Assembly: GCA_018105865.1 (NCBI GenBank)
Contig: CM030869.1
Span: 3,046,025 to 3,110,024, forward strand
Length of the DNA: 64,000 nt
Source: Metaphire vulgaris
Taxonomy: Eukaryota; Annelida; Clitellata; Crassiclitellata; Megascolecidae
Direction: 5' to 3'
Part shown: positions 1 to 12,096 of the stretch, piece by piece
How positions within the stretch are numbered: the stretch's first letter is position 1
Layout of the letters: every line of letters begins with the position of its first letter
Notes under the pieces: model-generated
Database searches by the model: none
What the model was told of the DNA's origin: nothing
Seen by the model: only the letters and a program-made list of their open reading frames with translations
Made by a program: the position numbers and the translations under genes

Positions 1-185
1 TTTCATTCCACCCATTGGAAAATTTTAACCAATTAAGTGCTGTGATGGTATGGTATGTCATTCGTATAGGCATATAGGCCTATGTTTATGCTGCTTAACA
101 GCCAGTTTTATGGCATGCATGCATTTCGGTTGACTATAATGCATATCTAAATAACAGAGGACGGGGTCTGGCGTCCATATATACG

Positions 186-220
<35 letters not shown>

Positions 221-221
221 C

Positions 222-363
222 AGTGTTGGGGAATATTTGAAATCAAATGATTTTAAATCACGATTTAAAATCATAAGATACGATTTTTGATTTTGATTTA
301 AAATCATTCGAAATACGTGATTTGTGATTTTGATTTCAAATCATTTTATGTATGATTTTCCCC

Positions 364-370
<7 letters not shown>
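222..370. mobile_element. hAT-like palindromic MITE inside (CA)n
   Basis: Begins CAGTGTTGGGGAAT and ends ATTTTCCCCAACAC, merging into the right-hand (CA)n run. The interior is built from ATGATTTTAAATCA-type palindromes. (CA)n on both sides suggests insertion into a microsatellite. Confidence 0.7.
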
Positions 371-419
<49 letters not shown>

Positions 420-874
420 CCCAGTGCTGTTTCAGAAGAAGTTCTCACCTCATCTGCATACTTTGCAAGGCGTTATAGGGATAGCCGGTCGCTCTTGACC
501 GGCGCGCCGGCTAATAGCCAAATCGGTCAGCTACCAAGCTCAGCCAAATCGGTTGGAAGTCTATTGTGCGCTGCCAGGTGGTGGGGGAGAATGAGAGGGC
601 ATATAATGAAAGGGCGTCTATTCTATCGCACTGGGGAGCGGAGGCAGAGCAAAGCGGTAGAACAAAGGTGCGTCGGCCCGGCCTGGACCAAGTCGACAGC
701 CAAGGTTTGTCTATTGCCAAACGATCGACCGCTACCCGGCCAGGGCCAGGGCCTGGGTCGCCCTGCACCCTGCATAGTCCACGGCCAAGGTTTGAACCGG
801 TCAACGGACAAATCGCCCTGCCTAGCCCACGGGGGATTCCTGTCGCCCGAGGCGATTCTATTTGAATATCTATA

Positions 875-1055
875 TAAGCGAGAGTAAATCTAAATAGCCT
901 TTGAAACCGTTTACTGTTTCAACTGTCACTCCCACTTCGTCCAAACTGTTCCATTTGTCCACAACCCTTGCGCTAAAAAAATTTTTCTTTCTCGGTCCCA
1001 CTCTTTGTTTAAACACTTTCCATTTGTGGCCTCTTGTTCTGCTATATAGTAGCAA
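875..1055 (-). pseudogene. LINE 3' coding remnant
   Basis: Minus-strand frame with the tail motif of CR1/L2-type LINE ORF2: SRTRGHKWKVFKQRVG, RKKNFFSARVVDKWNSL, VNGFKGYLD. No reverse-transcriptase core is present. Confidence 0.8.
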
Positions 1056-1059
1056 AGGA

Positions 1060-1740
1060 TGTGTACATGCGCGACCCCCCGTGGACTTGGTCCAGGCCGC
1101 CGAGTTGGGTGTGAATGTTTGTAACTGTGTATGCCTACTACTGGGTTAGAGAAATTAATATTATGGCTTTATTTTTGAAAATTTGGATTTTATTGCTTAA
1201 TGTTTTATAATCTAGGTCCCATGTTGTATTGCGGTATGTTAAATAATAAATATGGATGATTTACTGAGATATATATTTGATGGAGAGCTTTTGCATTTAA
1301 TACATGTCTAATTATGTTTCATTTTTGCTATTATATGCGCACGAATTACTTACTTACGGCATGTCTTAAAGTAGGTCTTGCTTTACTTCAAGATTTTGAA
1401 ATTTTTGACCAATCACACGCGTTTACCTCCGGTTGCGATTAGCCTAGCTGCCTATAGGCAGTAGCCGCCCACAGTCACGTGGTCTACATGTATGACGCTG
1501 TCTTAGTTCAGTTGGGTTCCGACTTCCGACTGAGCTGGAGAGACAGAGAAGACGTTCAAGACGTACACCAGGTCGTGATTCTTCGGAATTGTTTGTGAGC
1601 TGTATTTCCAGAAGAAAGCAATTGTCATTGCTATTTGTAAATATATCTGATTTTGAAATAATAATCCGTAACTTTTTGGTATAAGCTTTTTCTGCTTTTT
1701 GTTGTTCGTGTCTGTTTGTTTCACTGTGTTTGCAGCCTAG
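1060..1740. other. No gene recognised
   Basis: Mostly AT-rich unique sequence between a LINE remnant and the first proposed coding exon. The stretch 1440-1740 could hold the 5' UTR or promoter, but no clear TATA or initiator was identified. Confidence 0.3.
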
Positions 1741-1744
1741 ACCA

Positions 1745-1849
1745 ATGCAACGATTTCGAGCCGACAACAAAACTTCTTGTCTTGCAGATCATTCGACCGT
1801 CAAGAAAGCAAAGTCAAATATCGATCCACACGCCATGCACATGATTTCG
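1745..1849 (+). CDS. Putative first coding exon of the DUF4806/BEN-like gene
   Basis: An ATG opens 35 codons that end exactly at a GTATAA donor (1850), phase 0. Reading on meets a stop at once, so the exon is only useful if spliced. Joining to 4135 keeps frame. The encoded stretch is Lys/His/Ser-rich with no domain. No other start was found that reaches the next exon; an upstream or alternative first exon is possible. Confidence 0.4.
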
Positions 1850-4800
1850 GTATAATATTTATGTAATATGAAACATATACCTTTATTAAGCGTCTTAAAA
1901 CATGTTGTTGAAGAATGACAATAAAGGTAGCCTTAATATGTGACCGAATCTGGGATAAGGGACCACAAGTCGCATCACAGTTTAGGCTGTAGAGGCACTT
2001 TAGTGTTGATTGGTCATATATGGGTCAGAAGTAGTTCTGTGTTTCAGCCTACTGCTATGGCTCTCTAGTATTGGCCAGATGATTGCCAGCAGCGTGATTC
2101 ACGTATTTTGACCAGATTTTGCATATTAATTGAAGCATGGAAAAGGGACCACAAGTCGGGCAGGCATTTAAATGCCCTGTGTATGAATACAAGCTCTTAA
2201 AAAGTTGCAATTTGATGATGATTATTATAGATTATGCTAAAGACAACTATAAATTGTATTTTCTGAAGAGTATTAATGTTCAGTATTAACGAAAATGTTG
2301 TCTGGAAGGGTTTAAATCATAGATATATTATAATCACAAGATAGAGTCTGAGGTATCAGAAAGTGACGCCAGTTCGCATTGAGTGTGTGTCAAGAAATGT
2401 TTTCCCTGCAGACATATAGACCTAGCTGCCTGATAAATTTAAAGCCTGCAAACGACAATGGTATCCATGACAACATTGTACCAAATTGACAGATATTTGG
2501 CGTCAACTTTCGGACGACTTTGCCATAGACAGACGGCATCTAGTGTTTATAATACATCTATGGTTTAAATGAGAATCTGTATCGAACTACTTTCTTAACC
2601 TTCGCTGCCACGCCGTTTATTATTGTTTTTCGTAAGAAATAAATTTCTTGAATAATACTTGCAAATTCTTAACGATTTCTAGTTAAATTGCGGCGTTTTC
2701 CAGAATTTTACAATTAGTCTTAAAATATTTATTATACTTTATCTATTTCAGTAAACATGAATAGAATTTCATCTGCATTGTTGTGCTGCGTTCAATAAAT
2801 AACTTCTATGGCGCCACTATCATAATGCCCAGGGCATTAGCCGATGGCGTTGTTGTGAAAGACATTGGCCCTAGTTCGACTAAAACCCAGTGATTTGAGG
2901 CTTTACCCCATTAATCGCTTATGACTGTTGAAGTACAAGATGCATAGGGCCTACCTTAAAATATTTAACACATAGGCTGGTTTTATTGTTGGTATAATTT
3001 AAAAAATCGGACCAAAAATGCAACATTATGTTTGGCGACAGGAGCTTCATTCTAGACCACACTGAGATTTATAAGTATACTCTGTATATTTTCCCCGGTT
3101 GTACTCTAAATTACCCAATTTCGACTGCTTAGTATTATTTTGGGAAATTTTCGTTAAGGTACTAACTTGTTTGCAGTTGCAAATCTATTTTTATTTATGA
3201 GCTGCAATGATGGTGATGACTTGTGGTTATTAATAACACATACTGTCATAAAACTGACAAGGCTTTTTGTTAACAATGAAGTACTTTTAATGTTATGATG
3301 TGCCTAACTTACAACAAACTTTAAATTGCGATTTCTCGAAAACGCAGTTTTCTGCACTTGCATTATAATATTTTATTTCTGCATCAAATAGCAATATAAG
3401 AATGTGTTGTGGCTAATTGCCCTGGCCACGTCTTTGAGACCTCTGGTGTATACCGTATAGGCCTATACTGCATGTCAGTAGGCTATCACCTAAAAGTACT
3501 TGGATCTGTAGGCCTATGTTTGTTAAAATTAAAATTAATCGATTAAAATTTTGTCCGACCGACAAAATTTAATCGTCCGCTGCCCTACTTATTAATAGTA
3601 ATGCTCAGTATGCAATTTACATCTAGATGTGAAGTAACCATGAGCAATTAAACACTATTAAAAACAGCGAACTATAGTATGGTAGACAGTAGACACTTGA
3701 CCACGCCATGCATAGCAGTGATTATATAGCACAAGGATTTTCATTGGCGGTTAAATGTTAACAAAAGCTCGTGATTTCATTACTTTTCAAGCTCGGATTC
3801 TCTAATAGATTGAATTATTATTTAATTTATATTTTTATGCGATTAATAATTTTTTAATCGCTATTAATGGATTAACGCGTTAATCGCGCATTAATCGCGA
3901 TTATTTTACAGCCCTAATTATTTCTAATAGTTATAACATATATTTTTAATCTCAATTTGCTCAGGAAATATGAAGAATGTCATTGCAATTCAGCCGAAAT
4001 TCTATGTTCCATTCTGACAGCGGTGCTACTTTTCACAACTATTTCTAGTATTTTGTAGTTTTAAACTTTTTATTATGCAATTAATGGTAGTGAATTATTA
4101 ATATACATAAAAAGTCAAACTGTGCTGCTTTCAGGAATTGCTCGTTTCGGAAACACAGCGTGTGGAAGAATCTGGAAATAATTCAAAAGGAGCTCTGAAG
4201 GTATGTCATATCTTCATTGCCATCTGTTAGCATTTAGTTTCTCGATCATTACGGAACACGTTAGGTGCCTTATGGATTGGACAATTTCTATAGCGCCGTA
4301 CGCACAGCGAGGGCTAAAAGTAAAAGGCGATGTTGACAACGTTGACAAGTCAATAATGAACGGAAGATGTTGGTCCAGGAAAGTAGTCCGCTCCGATGTG
4401 GTGCTGCGTACTGGTGTTCGTGTCTGACAGGACCTAAAGCAAATGATCAATAATGACATGACTACATTTACTAATTACTGACATAAGCCATGTAACCATC
4501 ACTGTTTGCATTGAGTAAGACAGCATACAAGCCATAACCCACAGGGCCCATTGTCCATTATTTGCTTGCAGAAACTTCATTTCGCCGCCAGGATGAGGCG
4601 GAACACATTGGTACCTACGTGGCATTTGAAATGACTCATACAATGTAACGATTGAAACTGTTTGTTGCTACAGGAAATACGAAAAGAACACGTGGAATTT
4701 GTCGTAGTTTCGTACGCTGATCCGACAACAAAAGTGAAGTATGTGTCAGCAGTGCCGAGCCACTGGGTCGACAAATCCGTCGTGTGGTATCCTCAACAAG

Positions 4801-7517
4801 ACAAGTCCGAGAGATCGACACAGATGGTAGACAAGGACACGTGGAGACAATATCCCATGAAAACTGCGCACTGGGATACTTTGACCAGAAATAAAACGAG
4901 GCGAATAAGGTAGCGAAGGAAATAGGGGTCAGGGAACAGCAAAACACCGAAGGCTCGTCTACAGAATCGGAAGTGGACGTGCACCAGAAGCAGTCAAAGG
5001 CGTTGGCTAAGAAGTTTGAAATCCCGTCGGCACCGGAGCAAGCGACAACAGCCAAATGTCGGTTGTCACCAGGAAAGCATAAGCAACCATCATCGGAGTC
5101 AATTAATCACAATGACAGAGATCTGACTTTGGCTGAACATACAGCCAAGAAGAGTCGACAGACAAACGAACCGACACAAGGTAACAAGACCGCTCGGTGT
5201 AATTCAGTCGGACCATGGCGACCTATTTCGCAACTAGCTTCTTCGTCTGCTACCGTGTCTTCAGAAATTAACGTTCCAACCAGAAGTCCTGAACCGGTGA
5301 ACTTGGATTTGGGCAGTCCACATTCTACTAGCACTCCAAAGAGTGGCAATCCATGTCCAAGTCGGAAATCGTCAGACAACACCTCGTAAGCATTACGTAA
5401 ACTATTCCTATCATGAACGGCTGAAATAAAGCAGATACTATAAAAATTAATGCGGTGATTGTTTATTAATAAAAGCTAATTATGAATAATGAAGAAATAA
5501 TAAAATATAGAGTTAATTAATATTCTACAAGTTCCATCATAGTCTAATTATACTGATTGCCTTTCTAATTTTTACTTTAATTAAGTATAGTCCCTCCATC
5601 TCCATCTATATCTAAACACTATTGTTGATATAGTCTTTTTTAACCTACACCTAAGCCCACATACAAACTTAAGTTAATAGCAGATCAGTCACTTTGTTTT
5701 CAGGGATTCTGGTGAAATCTTGCTGATGGTTTTGGAAACAATGAAGAGTATGCAATCCAGTTTAGAAAACGTTGTATGTCGTCTTACGTCAGTGGAGAAA
5801 ATGTTGGCCGAGAGATCACTGGTGGCAAGCGAAACGTTCACATCAGCCGGTGATTCTGCAAGCATTTGGGCATCAACAAGCGCAGAGAGGCTCGACGAGA
5901 ATCAGCGTGCCATGCTGCTTCAAAGACCAATGGTTTTCAATGGTGAAGAACAAATATTGCCTTTTAAACACTGTTTTAAAGGGAGGAGGAGGGAGTGGGT
6001 GGGGAATGAATGTAGGATGAAGGAAGCTATCAGGCCACCATCTCCCGTTAAGCAAAAATTCGACTGACTTGCTTGCAGTAAAGGGCCTACTGCTTCTTCT
6101 CTGCAAATGCGTGAACTAAAATGTTCCATGTTACCAGTTCTGCTTTTGGCCTACAACTTCCACCATTGACATTGGGGCAGCAGTCGCAGCACTTAAACTT
6201 ACTTGCCTACAAGTGACTGCCATAAGCTTGCATTAAATTTGACTTACACATTTCATATTGTTGTAACAGATGACCAATGGAAAGAGTTAGAATCACAACT
6301 GGACCGTAGCGGACGGCATGGCGCTTTCTTCGATGTTATGGTGACAACGATTGCCGATCGCATAGTCAACAAGACGACCGTGCACAAGACAGCTAACGGC
6401 GCCTTACGGGCTATCTTTGACGAGTCGTACATTGCTGAGCGAGTTACGATGGCCGGATATAAGAAGGGTAAGAAACCAGTTCCAAAAGTAACTATTTGAT
6501 TGTAAGAACGTTGACAGTTTCTTAGTCCAACAGCCACGAACGCATGTAGATCATCAAGTAGGGTTGGAGCCTGTACCCTTCTGTGGTTGCATGGTGTCAA
6601 TTTGAACTGAGGAGTAAAACATATGAGTCTAAAACATAAAACTCTATACATTACATTACATATCCCTATATTATTACAATATTTTGACAAATAATGAAAA
6701 TAATTATTATTTCTGCTCTTTCTAATACCCCTAGGTGAATTTATTTTCAATGAATCGGCCGTAGGAGAATTTATGTGAAAATGAATCTGTAGGGCGAACA
6801 CTCTGGGGAGGATTCCTTTTGTAGCACCGGCACTGGGGCCTTGGCCCCACACTCGTGGGTCTGGGTGAGCCACTGTGTATCTTGGCCTCTCAAATTTTTG
6901 GCATGAAATGTCCCATATTTTAAGCTTGAATATCTATATACACACATATAAATGTATAATACATATATGTAATGTATATATATTTATAATAGGGTGGTCT
7001 TCAAAGAACATGAACAATTTGAATGGTCACAAATTCATTGTGCTAGATTTTTATTTTGTTCCTTTGGTTATCAGTATATTATATACTAAATCTCGCGCAG
7101 ATTGGTAGGCATTTAGCGGTGTCACCATAGCAATGAATATAGATATATATATAGTTTGCTTCGAACACATTTCTGCATAAGGCTTTGTCTTCTCATGTTA
7201 CTTGAACAGGTCGCAATGATTCCGCCCGGGACTACTGCTGCGCTGGTCGTAGTTTTGTGACGATTGGACGTAGCGTAATCTACTGGGTGATCTATGAAGT
7301 AGTGAAACTTGCCTGCAGCGTTCCGACGGGTGATGAGAAGATACAAAAGGCCATCCGTGAAGGAGTCAACACAATACGTTTACATGACAAAGATCGTCGA
7401 ATGCGAGAAATGAGAAACAGACGTTCTGAACTGCCACTAGAGTCAAGATCTGATCATGATGACACTGATCACAATATAGAGTACGATAACAACGTCGAAC
7501 CGAATGAGAGTGGCTAG
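1745..7517 (+). CDS. Six-exon gene, DUF4806/BEN-like nuclear protein (frameshifted)
   Basis: Proposed exons: 1745-1849, 4135-4200, 4674-5385, 5704-5942, 6270-6467 and 7210-7517 (stop). All introns are GT-AG and the phases agree (0,0,2,1,1). The sum is a multiple of three only if one base missing from the A-run at 4893-4896 is counted, giving about 542 residues. The N-terminal part has a beta-rich module with VVVSYADPTTKVKYVSAVPS, HWV and W..YP. A Ser/Lys-rich, probably disordered and nuclear middle follows. The C-terminal half is helical (exons 5-6, with AGYKKGKK and TIGRSVIYWVIYEVVKL). This order resembles invertebrate DUF4806 proteins and, less well, BEN-domain proteins; such genes often derive from transposons. 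The function is unknown; DNA binding is an inference. The first two exons are less certain than the last four. Confidence 0.6.
2790..2850 (-). mobile_element. LINE/SINE 3'-end fragment
   Basis: Minus strand reads ATCGGCTAATGCCCTGGGCA and TTATGATAGTGGCGCCATAG, matching the 3' UTR at 23727-23775. Confidence 0.7.
3520..3910. repeat. ATTAATCG-rich palindromic region
   Basis: Repeats of ATTAATCG/CGATTAAT with TGCCCTA and CAGCCCTA motifs, like ends of degraded hAT-like elements (3520-3600 and 3830-3910). In the long intron between proposed exons 1 and 2. Confidence 0.5.
4135..4200 (+). CDS. Putative second exon of the DUF4806/BEN-like gene
   Basis: A 66-base open segment lies between a pyrimidine-rich acceptor (CTGCTTTCAG, ending at 4134) and a strong AAG|GTATGT donor. 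It encodes 22 residues (begins ELLVSETQR). It is phase 0 on both sides and so compatible with both neighbours. Confidence 0.5.
4674..5385 (+). CDS. Exon 3: VPSHWV module and disordered region, with frameshift
   Basis: The acceptor TTGCTACAG ends at 4673 and the donor TC|GTAAGC starts at 5386 (phase 2). The first part reads EIRKEHVEF then the VPSHWV and W..YPMK motifs. This frame ends at a TAG at 4911. A second frame beginning NEANKVAKEIGV is open from about 4895 to the donor and continues the expected charged helix that follows this module in related proteins. One extra A in the 4893-4896 run would join the two frames. The later part is rich in Ser, Thr, Lys and Gln and contains KKSRQ, a possible nuclear localisation signal. 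Confidence 0.65.
5704..5942 (+). CDS. Exon 4 of the DUF4806/BEN-like gene
   Basis: The acceptor TTTTCAG ends at 5703 and the donor G|GTGAAG starts at 5943. Phases are 2 in and 1 out, matching both neighbours. It encodes a predicted amphipathic coiled coil (LLMVLETMKSMQSSLENVV..RLTSVEKML), which may mediate dimerisation, then a Ser/Ala linker. Confidence 0.65.
6270..6467 (+). CDS. Exon 5: first half of the C-terminal helical domain
   Basis: The acceptor TTGTAACAG ends at 6269 and the donor G|GTAAGA starts at 6468; phase 1 on both sides. It encodes DDQWKELESQLDRSG, then ALRAIFDESYIAERVTMAGY and KKGK. The pattern (helix, L..IF....LA...T..G.K.GK) is that of the DUF4806 or BEN fold. Confidence 0.65.
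7210..7517 (+). CDS. Exon 6: end of the helical domain and acidic tail
   Basis: The acceptor GAACAG ends at 7209 and the reading frame runs to a TAG at 7515-7517. It encodes TIGRSVIYWVIYEVVKL, an EKIQKAIREGVNTIRLHDKD helix, a basic RRMREMRNRR patch and an acidic C-terminus. The basic patch could contact nucleic acid (inference). Confidence 0.65.
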
Positions 7518-7639
7518 ATCGGAAACATGCTATTGCTATGTTTTCTTACATGCATGTTTTCAATGCCCACATGTGTGTGATTTTGAATCATGAAGTCTAG
7601 TAATGATGCAGAAGTGTATATAGGGTGTCAGGTCAGGGT

Positions 7640-8050
7640 TTCTTCCTTTCGCTGTGTCCAGCTATCGACTTCTCCATGACATATCTTCAAAGTTCTCTGT
7701 CTTTTGCTATTTCTTAAAAGTTCATTTTCTGCTGCTATTACTTTTTCTCAATTCTTTTTAATGGTCCAAGATTCACATTCATATATCATTATTGGTATCA
7801 CACAAGTGTTAAGAATTCTTAGTTTTGTTTTCATCCCAATGTCAGGTCTTTTGAAGATTTTAGTATGTAGCCTGTTGTGGTTTTTTCATGCAAACGACAT
7901 TTGGCATGTTTTTCCACAAATGTAGAGAACAATATTATACTCGATGAGGAATTTAAGATGAATGGGCATATAGTTATAGTGCATGTCATCGTATCACCTT
8001 CGTCTCGTGTACCAACTGGTCTACGCACCTTAAACTGTTGAGATAAGAGG
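7640..8050 (-). pseudogene. LINE ORF2 remnant, RTE/BovB-like
   Basis: Minus-strand MKTKLRILNTCVIPIMIYEC ESW matches the region just after the reverse-transcriptase core (VRLL..YV.PVL.YG.E.W). Frames are broken. It follows the DUF4806/BEN-like gene. Confidence 0.7.
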
Positions 8051-8644
8051 TTGATGTCATGTTTTATCTATTCTGCTCTCCTTCTAATGCACATCGTTGC
8101 ATTGCACAAAGGCCTACATGTTTTTCTCACCCTCAACATTGCTCGTTTCTTTATGCATGAATTTCAGAACTTTTATGTAAATACAATTATACATAAGTAG
8201 CAAGCTTCTTTGATTCTTTTATTATTATTTAGATTATTATGCCAGGTACGGAAAAATTGTGATTTCATTATAATTGTTTGTTAGAGCAATTGTGAATTGT
8301 ACTTCAGTAACATATTGCTCTTGTTGGTATAGCTATATTATTAAATATTGAATATCAAAGCAATGATTCGTTTTAGAGTAAACATGATTTAGACATATTG
8401 AAATGTTTCCTGTTTAATAATTAGTCACACATAGGAATTTAATTATGATATTTTCATTAATCTTTTAATAATGTGTTATTCCTTGTTACAATGTAATTTG
8501 GCTCACTGCTGTACTTTATTTTTCTGTATGATTGATTGATTTGCATTGAAATACAAATTTATTTAATTGATTTCAGTCGCATTTCGTTTATATCATACAA
8601 AAAGGTTGGGGCGGAGAGGACCGATGAGGCGTGGGGGTATGCCT

Positions 8645-9045
8645 GTACATCCGTTAAGAACTCGTAACGAACTCGTTACCAATCAACTATATAATTCATT
8701 ACGAATAGTATAAACTTACTTACGAACTCGTAACGAACTGCCTTTATAATGAGTTATTAACGTTACGAGTTCCATTACGAATATTATAATCTTCGTTACG
8801 AATTCGCAAAGAACGGGCTTTATAACGAGGTCCTAACGAGTTTTTTGCACGTTCTCGTTATGAACTCGTTATACGGGCGAGTTTCTCGTTAAGAACTCGT
8901 AACGAAGTCGTAACTAAAACTCGGTAACGAGGGCTCGTTACTTTTTATAACGAAAAGCGTCTACGCATCGTTACGAGGCCCTCGTTACGAGGCAATGGGA
9001 GGCTCGTTATCGGCTCGTTACATTTTTTTACGAACTCGTAATAAC
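8645..9045. repeat. AACTCGTAACG degenerate minisatellite/palindrome
   Basis: About 400 bases made of AACTCGTAACG and its complement (CGTTACGAGTT) in mixed orientation, able to form many hairpins. Confidence 0.75.
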
Positions 9046-9154
9046 TTTCCCGGCATTTTCAACCCAAGCCTACAATAATAAGGACAATAATAAAAATAAT
9101 AATAACAACAGTAACAATAATATTTTAGTATAGCTTGCCATCTAATAATTCAGC

Positions 9155-9184
9155 ACTAGCAGCAGCAGCAGCAGTAGCAGTAGC

Positions 9185-9226
<42 letters not shown>

Positions 9227-9392
9227 GGTAGGTGGTGGTGGTAGTGGTGGTGCCAGTAGGTAGTGGTAGTGGTAGTGGTAGTGGCAGTAGTAGTGATCTG
9301 TTGAGCACTGTTGTGAACAGTGTGGTGGTGGTGGTAGTGGTGGTAGTGGTGGTAGTAGTAGTGGTAGTAGTAGAAGTAGTAGTAGCAGAAGC

Positions 9393-9460
<68 letters not shown>

Positions 9461-9472
9461 CTAATAGTGCTT
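9155..9472. repeat. (AGT/GGT)n microsatellite
   Basis: Long GTA/GTG/GCA triplet tract. A poly-valine open frame here is a microsatellite artefact. Confidence 0.95.
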
Positions 9473-10321
9473 ACTTGCTATAATAGTAAATAGGACAATG
9501 ATTAAATGATTAGAATCTGCCTAAGGTGATTGATGACGTCACTAAATAGCGCGGTTTACCGGTATAGCGGTATTTTTTACACGGTACAGATATACTGCAT
9601 TTGTACAGCATTTTCTAATACCACGCATCAGTGCGATATAGAACGTATTATGTTATCATATTATTGTATTCGTGTAGGCCTATATTCAGCTGTTATCTGA
9701 AGAGATTATAATCTGAGTCATTTTGTAAAGCATCCGCCTCGGTATCACTGTGCCTATAGAGCCTATATTGCTATACGGAAATAACGGGGACTTCGTAATA
9801 AAACAGCGTATACTTTGTCAACAGTGAAGAGATCAGATATATTCGCAATCATGGCCAATTATTGTGGTGTTTACGTTAATTAGTTCAATAGTAGGCCTAT
9901 AGAAACATTATATAATTCTGTCTTCCTGTAAAAACCTAATAGCCGATCTTGCGGTCCCTAGAGAGAGAAAGAAAGAGAGGCTGAGATTCAAAAATACACT
10001 GTAGATAGATAAAGATACAGATAGGCTAGCTCGATATATGTATCTATAGATCGATAAATCGATAGACCGATCGATAGATAGATAAACGCACAAACAGACA
10101 GACAGACAGACAGACAGATGTGGAGAAATATGGATAGCATAAAATTGATAACATATAGAGAAATGAGAGGTTAGAGAGGGTTCTTAGTCTACTGAGCACA
10201 TAATGCAGTGTTTGGCAGAGGCGGCCAGAAATTAGATTAAACTTAGATTTAGATTAACGTCTAATATAATTAATTTAATAAGATATCCTTTGCCAGAGGT
10301 TATCTAGTATATTAGCGTTCC

Positions 10322-10533
10322 GCGACAATTCGTTTACAGACTGTTGGTCAACTCTACCGACAGTAGGTCTACTACGATACCCTAACCATAACCCTACCCC
10401 TAACTCTACCCCTAACCTTAGCACCAACCCTAACAATAACCCTAACCTAAACCCACCCTTACACTAACCCTGGCCCAGACATTGTAGTAGGCCTACTGTC
10501 GGTCGACCAAAAGTCTGTAGGCGAATTGTCGTG
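10322..10533. mobile_element. Fold-back element with telomere-like core
   Basis: Inverted arms of about 55 bases (GCGACAATTCGTTTACAGAC at left; GTCTGTAGGCGAATTGTCGT at right) enclose a degenerate CCCTAA/CCCTAAC array at 10380-10470. Confidence 0.85.
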
Positions 10534-10728
10534 CTACCGTGATACAAGTCCTCGAAAATTTCTGCCGTACAAGATCAAAAACTCCGAAGGCTTCAGATTG
10601 TCAATCGCAAAGTTGGGAAAATCCGGTGACGTGACGCACGTGCCAGAGGCTTCCGATTTCAAGGCCGTCTGCCAAAATACTGCACTGGCGCAATTTAGAA
10701 ATCGCATGGTAGATCCGGCCTATATATT

Positions 10729-10924
10729 CAGTGTTTAATCTAGGCCGTTTCCGGGGGGAATTGCCCTTCCCCCCCCCCGAAAATTTCAAATTCCCCCTCG
10801 GAAATTTTGGAATACTACATGGACTAACAGCGGTCCCTAGCAGAATTCCCCCCGGCTTTGTCAGTTTCTCCCCCCCGGCTTTTTCAGTTTCCCCCCGGAG
10901 GTCAGGAGTCTAGATTAAACACTG
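10729..10924 (+). mobile_element. MITE family E
   Basis: 15-bp inverted termini CAGTGTTTAATCTAG / CTAGATTAAACACTG. The interior has repeated CCCCCCGGCTTTGTCAGTTT-like units. Confidence 0.88.
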
Positions 10925-11095
10925 ATCCTATTCCATTTTTAATAGTTGACTAATGTTCGACCTACAGTATTCATGTCTGGGTTTCTTTCCAGGATGATTG
11001 AAATAATTCTCAATTGATTGAAGTCCCAAACGAAATATCCCCCACACCATAATCTGGGGAGCCCATCAAGTACGGTGTAGGCCTATATATGCTCG

Positions 11096-11286
11096 TATCA
11101 GGGCTATTTCTAGGATTATCAGTTTAGGGGGTGTCGGCATATTTTGGGGGTCCATCCTTGCCGAAAAAAGCCTGACAAGCAAAAAAGGTCATCCAAGGGC
11201 TCAGATGGGGAGGGGTGTTCGGGTGTCGGTCTCAAATTAGGGGGTGTTATGGGGGCGTTACGGGGTGCAAAAAGATATTTAACCTG
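11096..11286 (+). mobile_element. Repeat family H fragment
   Basis: Shares GGTGTCGGTCTCAAATTAGG, GACAAGCAAAAAAGGTCATC and a GGGGTGTT series with 58790-58970. Ends are not defined. Confidence 0.55.
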
Positions 11287-11656
11287 GCTCTTATAATAAG
11301 AGAGCGTTCTGAACTAATAATTACAGATCATATCGGCGTTAATAGAATAACACCATTCATTTGTTTAACAAATTGCACCGCAGAAATCTTATTATCTCGA
11401 GTTTGGTTAATAATTAATTAATTACGCGTACAAGATTTGCCGATAAATGTCATGCGGGCGATAGAATGTGTGGAAATCATTAGACCTACAACTACTATCG
11501 TATAATTAATCATAATTTGGATATGAATTGTCTTTTGCTTTCACTTGCTCCGATTTTAACACAGACTTCGGCAGGCGATCTGCAGCCTAATTCAAATAGG
11601 CCTAACAGAGGTCTACAGCCCTATAACAAAGCAGCACGTGCCTAGGTCTAAACAAC

Positions 11657-11885
11657 TTGGCGTAGCCAGGGTTCAGAAATAGAGGGTCACGTCGACATTT
11701 TTGGGTAAAAAGTCTCGAACGGGCCAAAATAACGTCATCAAAAAGTTCTCAGCAAATTCACGTATTCTATTCGATCATGCTACCCCCCCTCCCCCCACAA
11801 AAACAATTCTCTGCGGTTTTGTGCAAATCTCACTACCGGCCCCAACCAGAATAGGGGCCCGACTCCCCGTGGCTACGCCAATGGG
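11657..11885. mobile_element. Degenerate TIR element (TTGGCGTAGCCAGGG ends)
   Basis: Left CTTGGCGTAGCCAGGG and right CCGTGGCTACGCCAATG are inverted. Relatives of its ends are at 14326, 31537 and 51265. Confidence 0.6.
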
Positions 11886-11936
11886 TCCGTGAAACGATGG
11901 AAAGGGTCCGCGAAAAGCGTATATGGTTATAGCATG

Positions 11937-12096
11937 CAGGGGCGTAGACAGGAATTTGATTTGGGGGGTATAATGCGATTTGGGGAGTATAAATCTTTAA
12001 AAACTTTGAAGATCTTGAAAAACACATTAAAAACTGTAAGGTAATCTGATTTTTGGGGGTATATATACCGATATACCCTCCGTCGCTACGCCCCTG
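11937..12096 (+). mobile_element. MITE family D
   Basis: CAGGGGCGTAGACAGGAATT to CCGTCGCTACGCCCCTG, with the GGGGGTATATATACCGATAT segment typical of the family. Confidence 0.85.

Noticed and set aside
9232..9483. Poly-valine open frame
   Set aside because: It is a direct translation of a GTA/GTG microsatellite with no start context, splice sites or codon variation.
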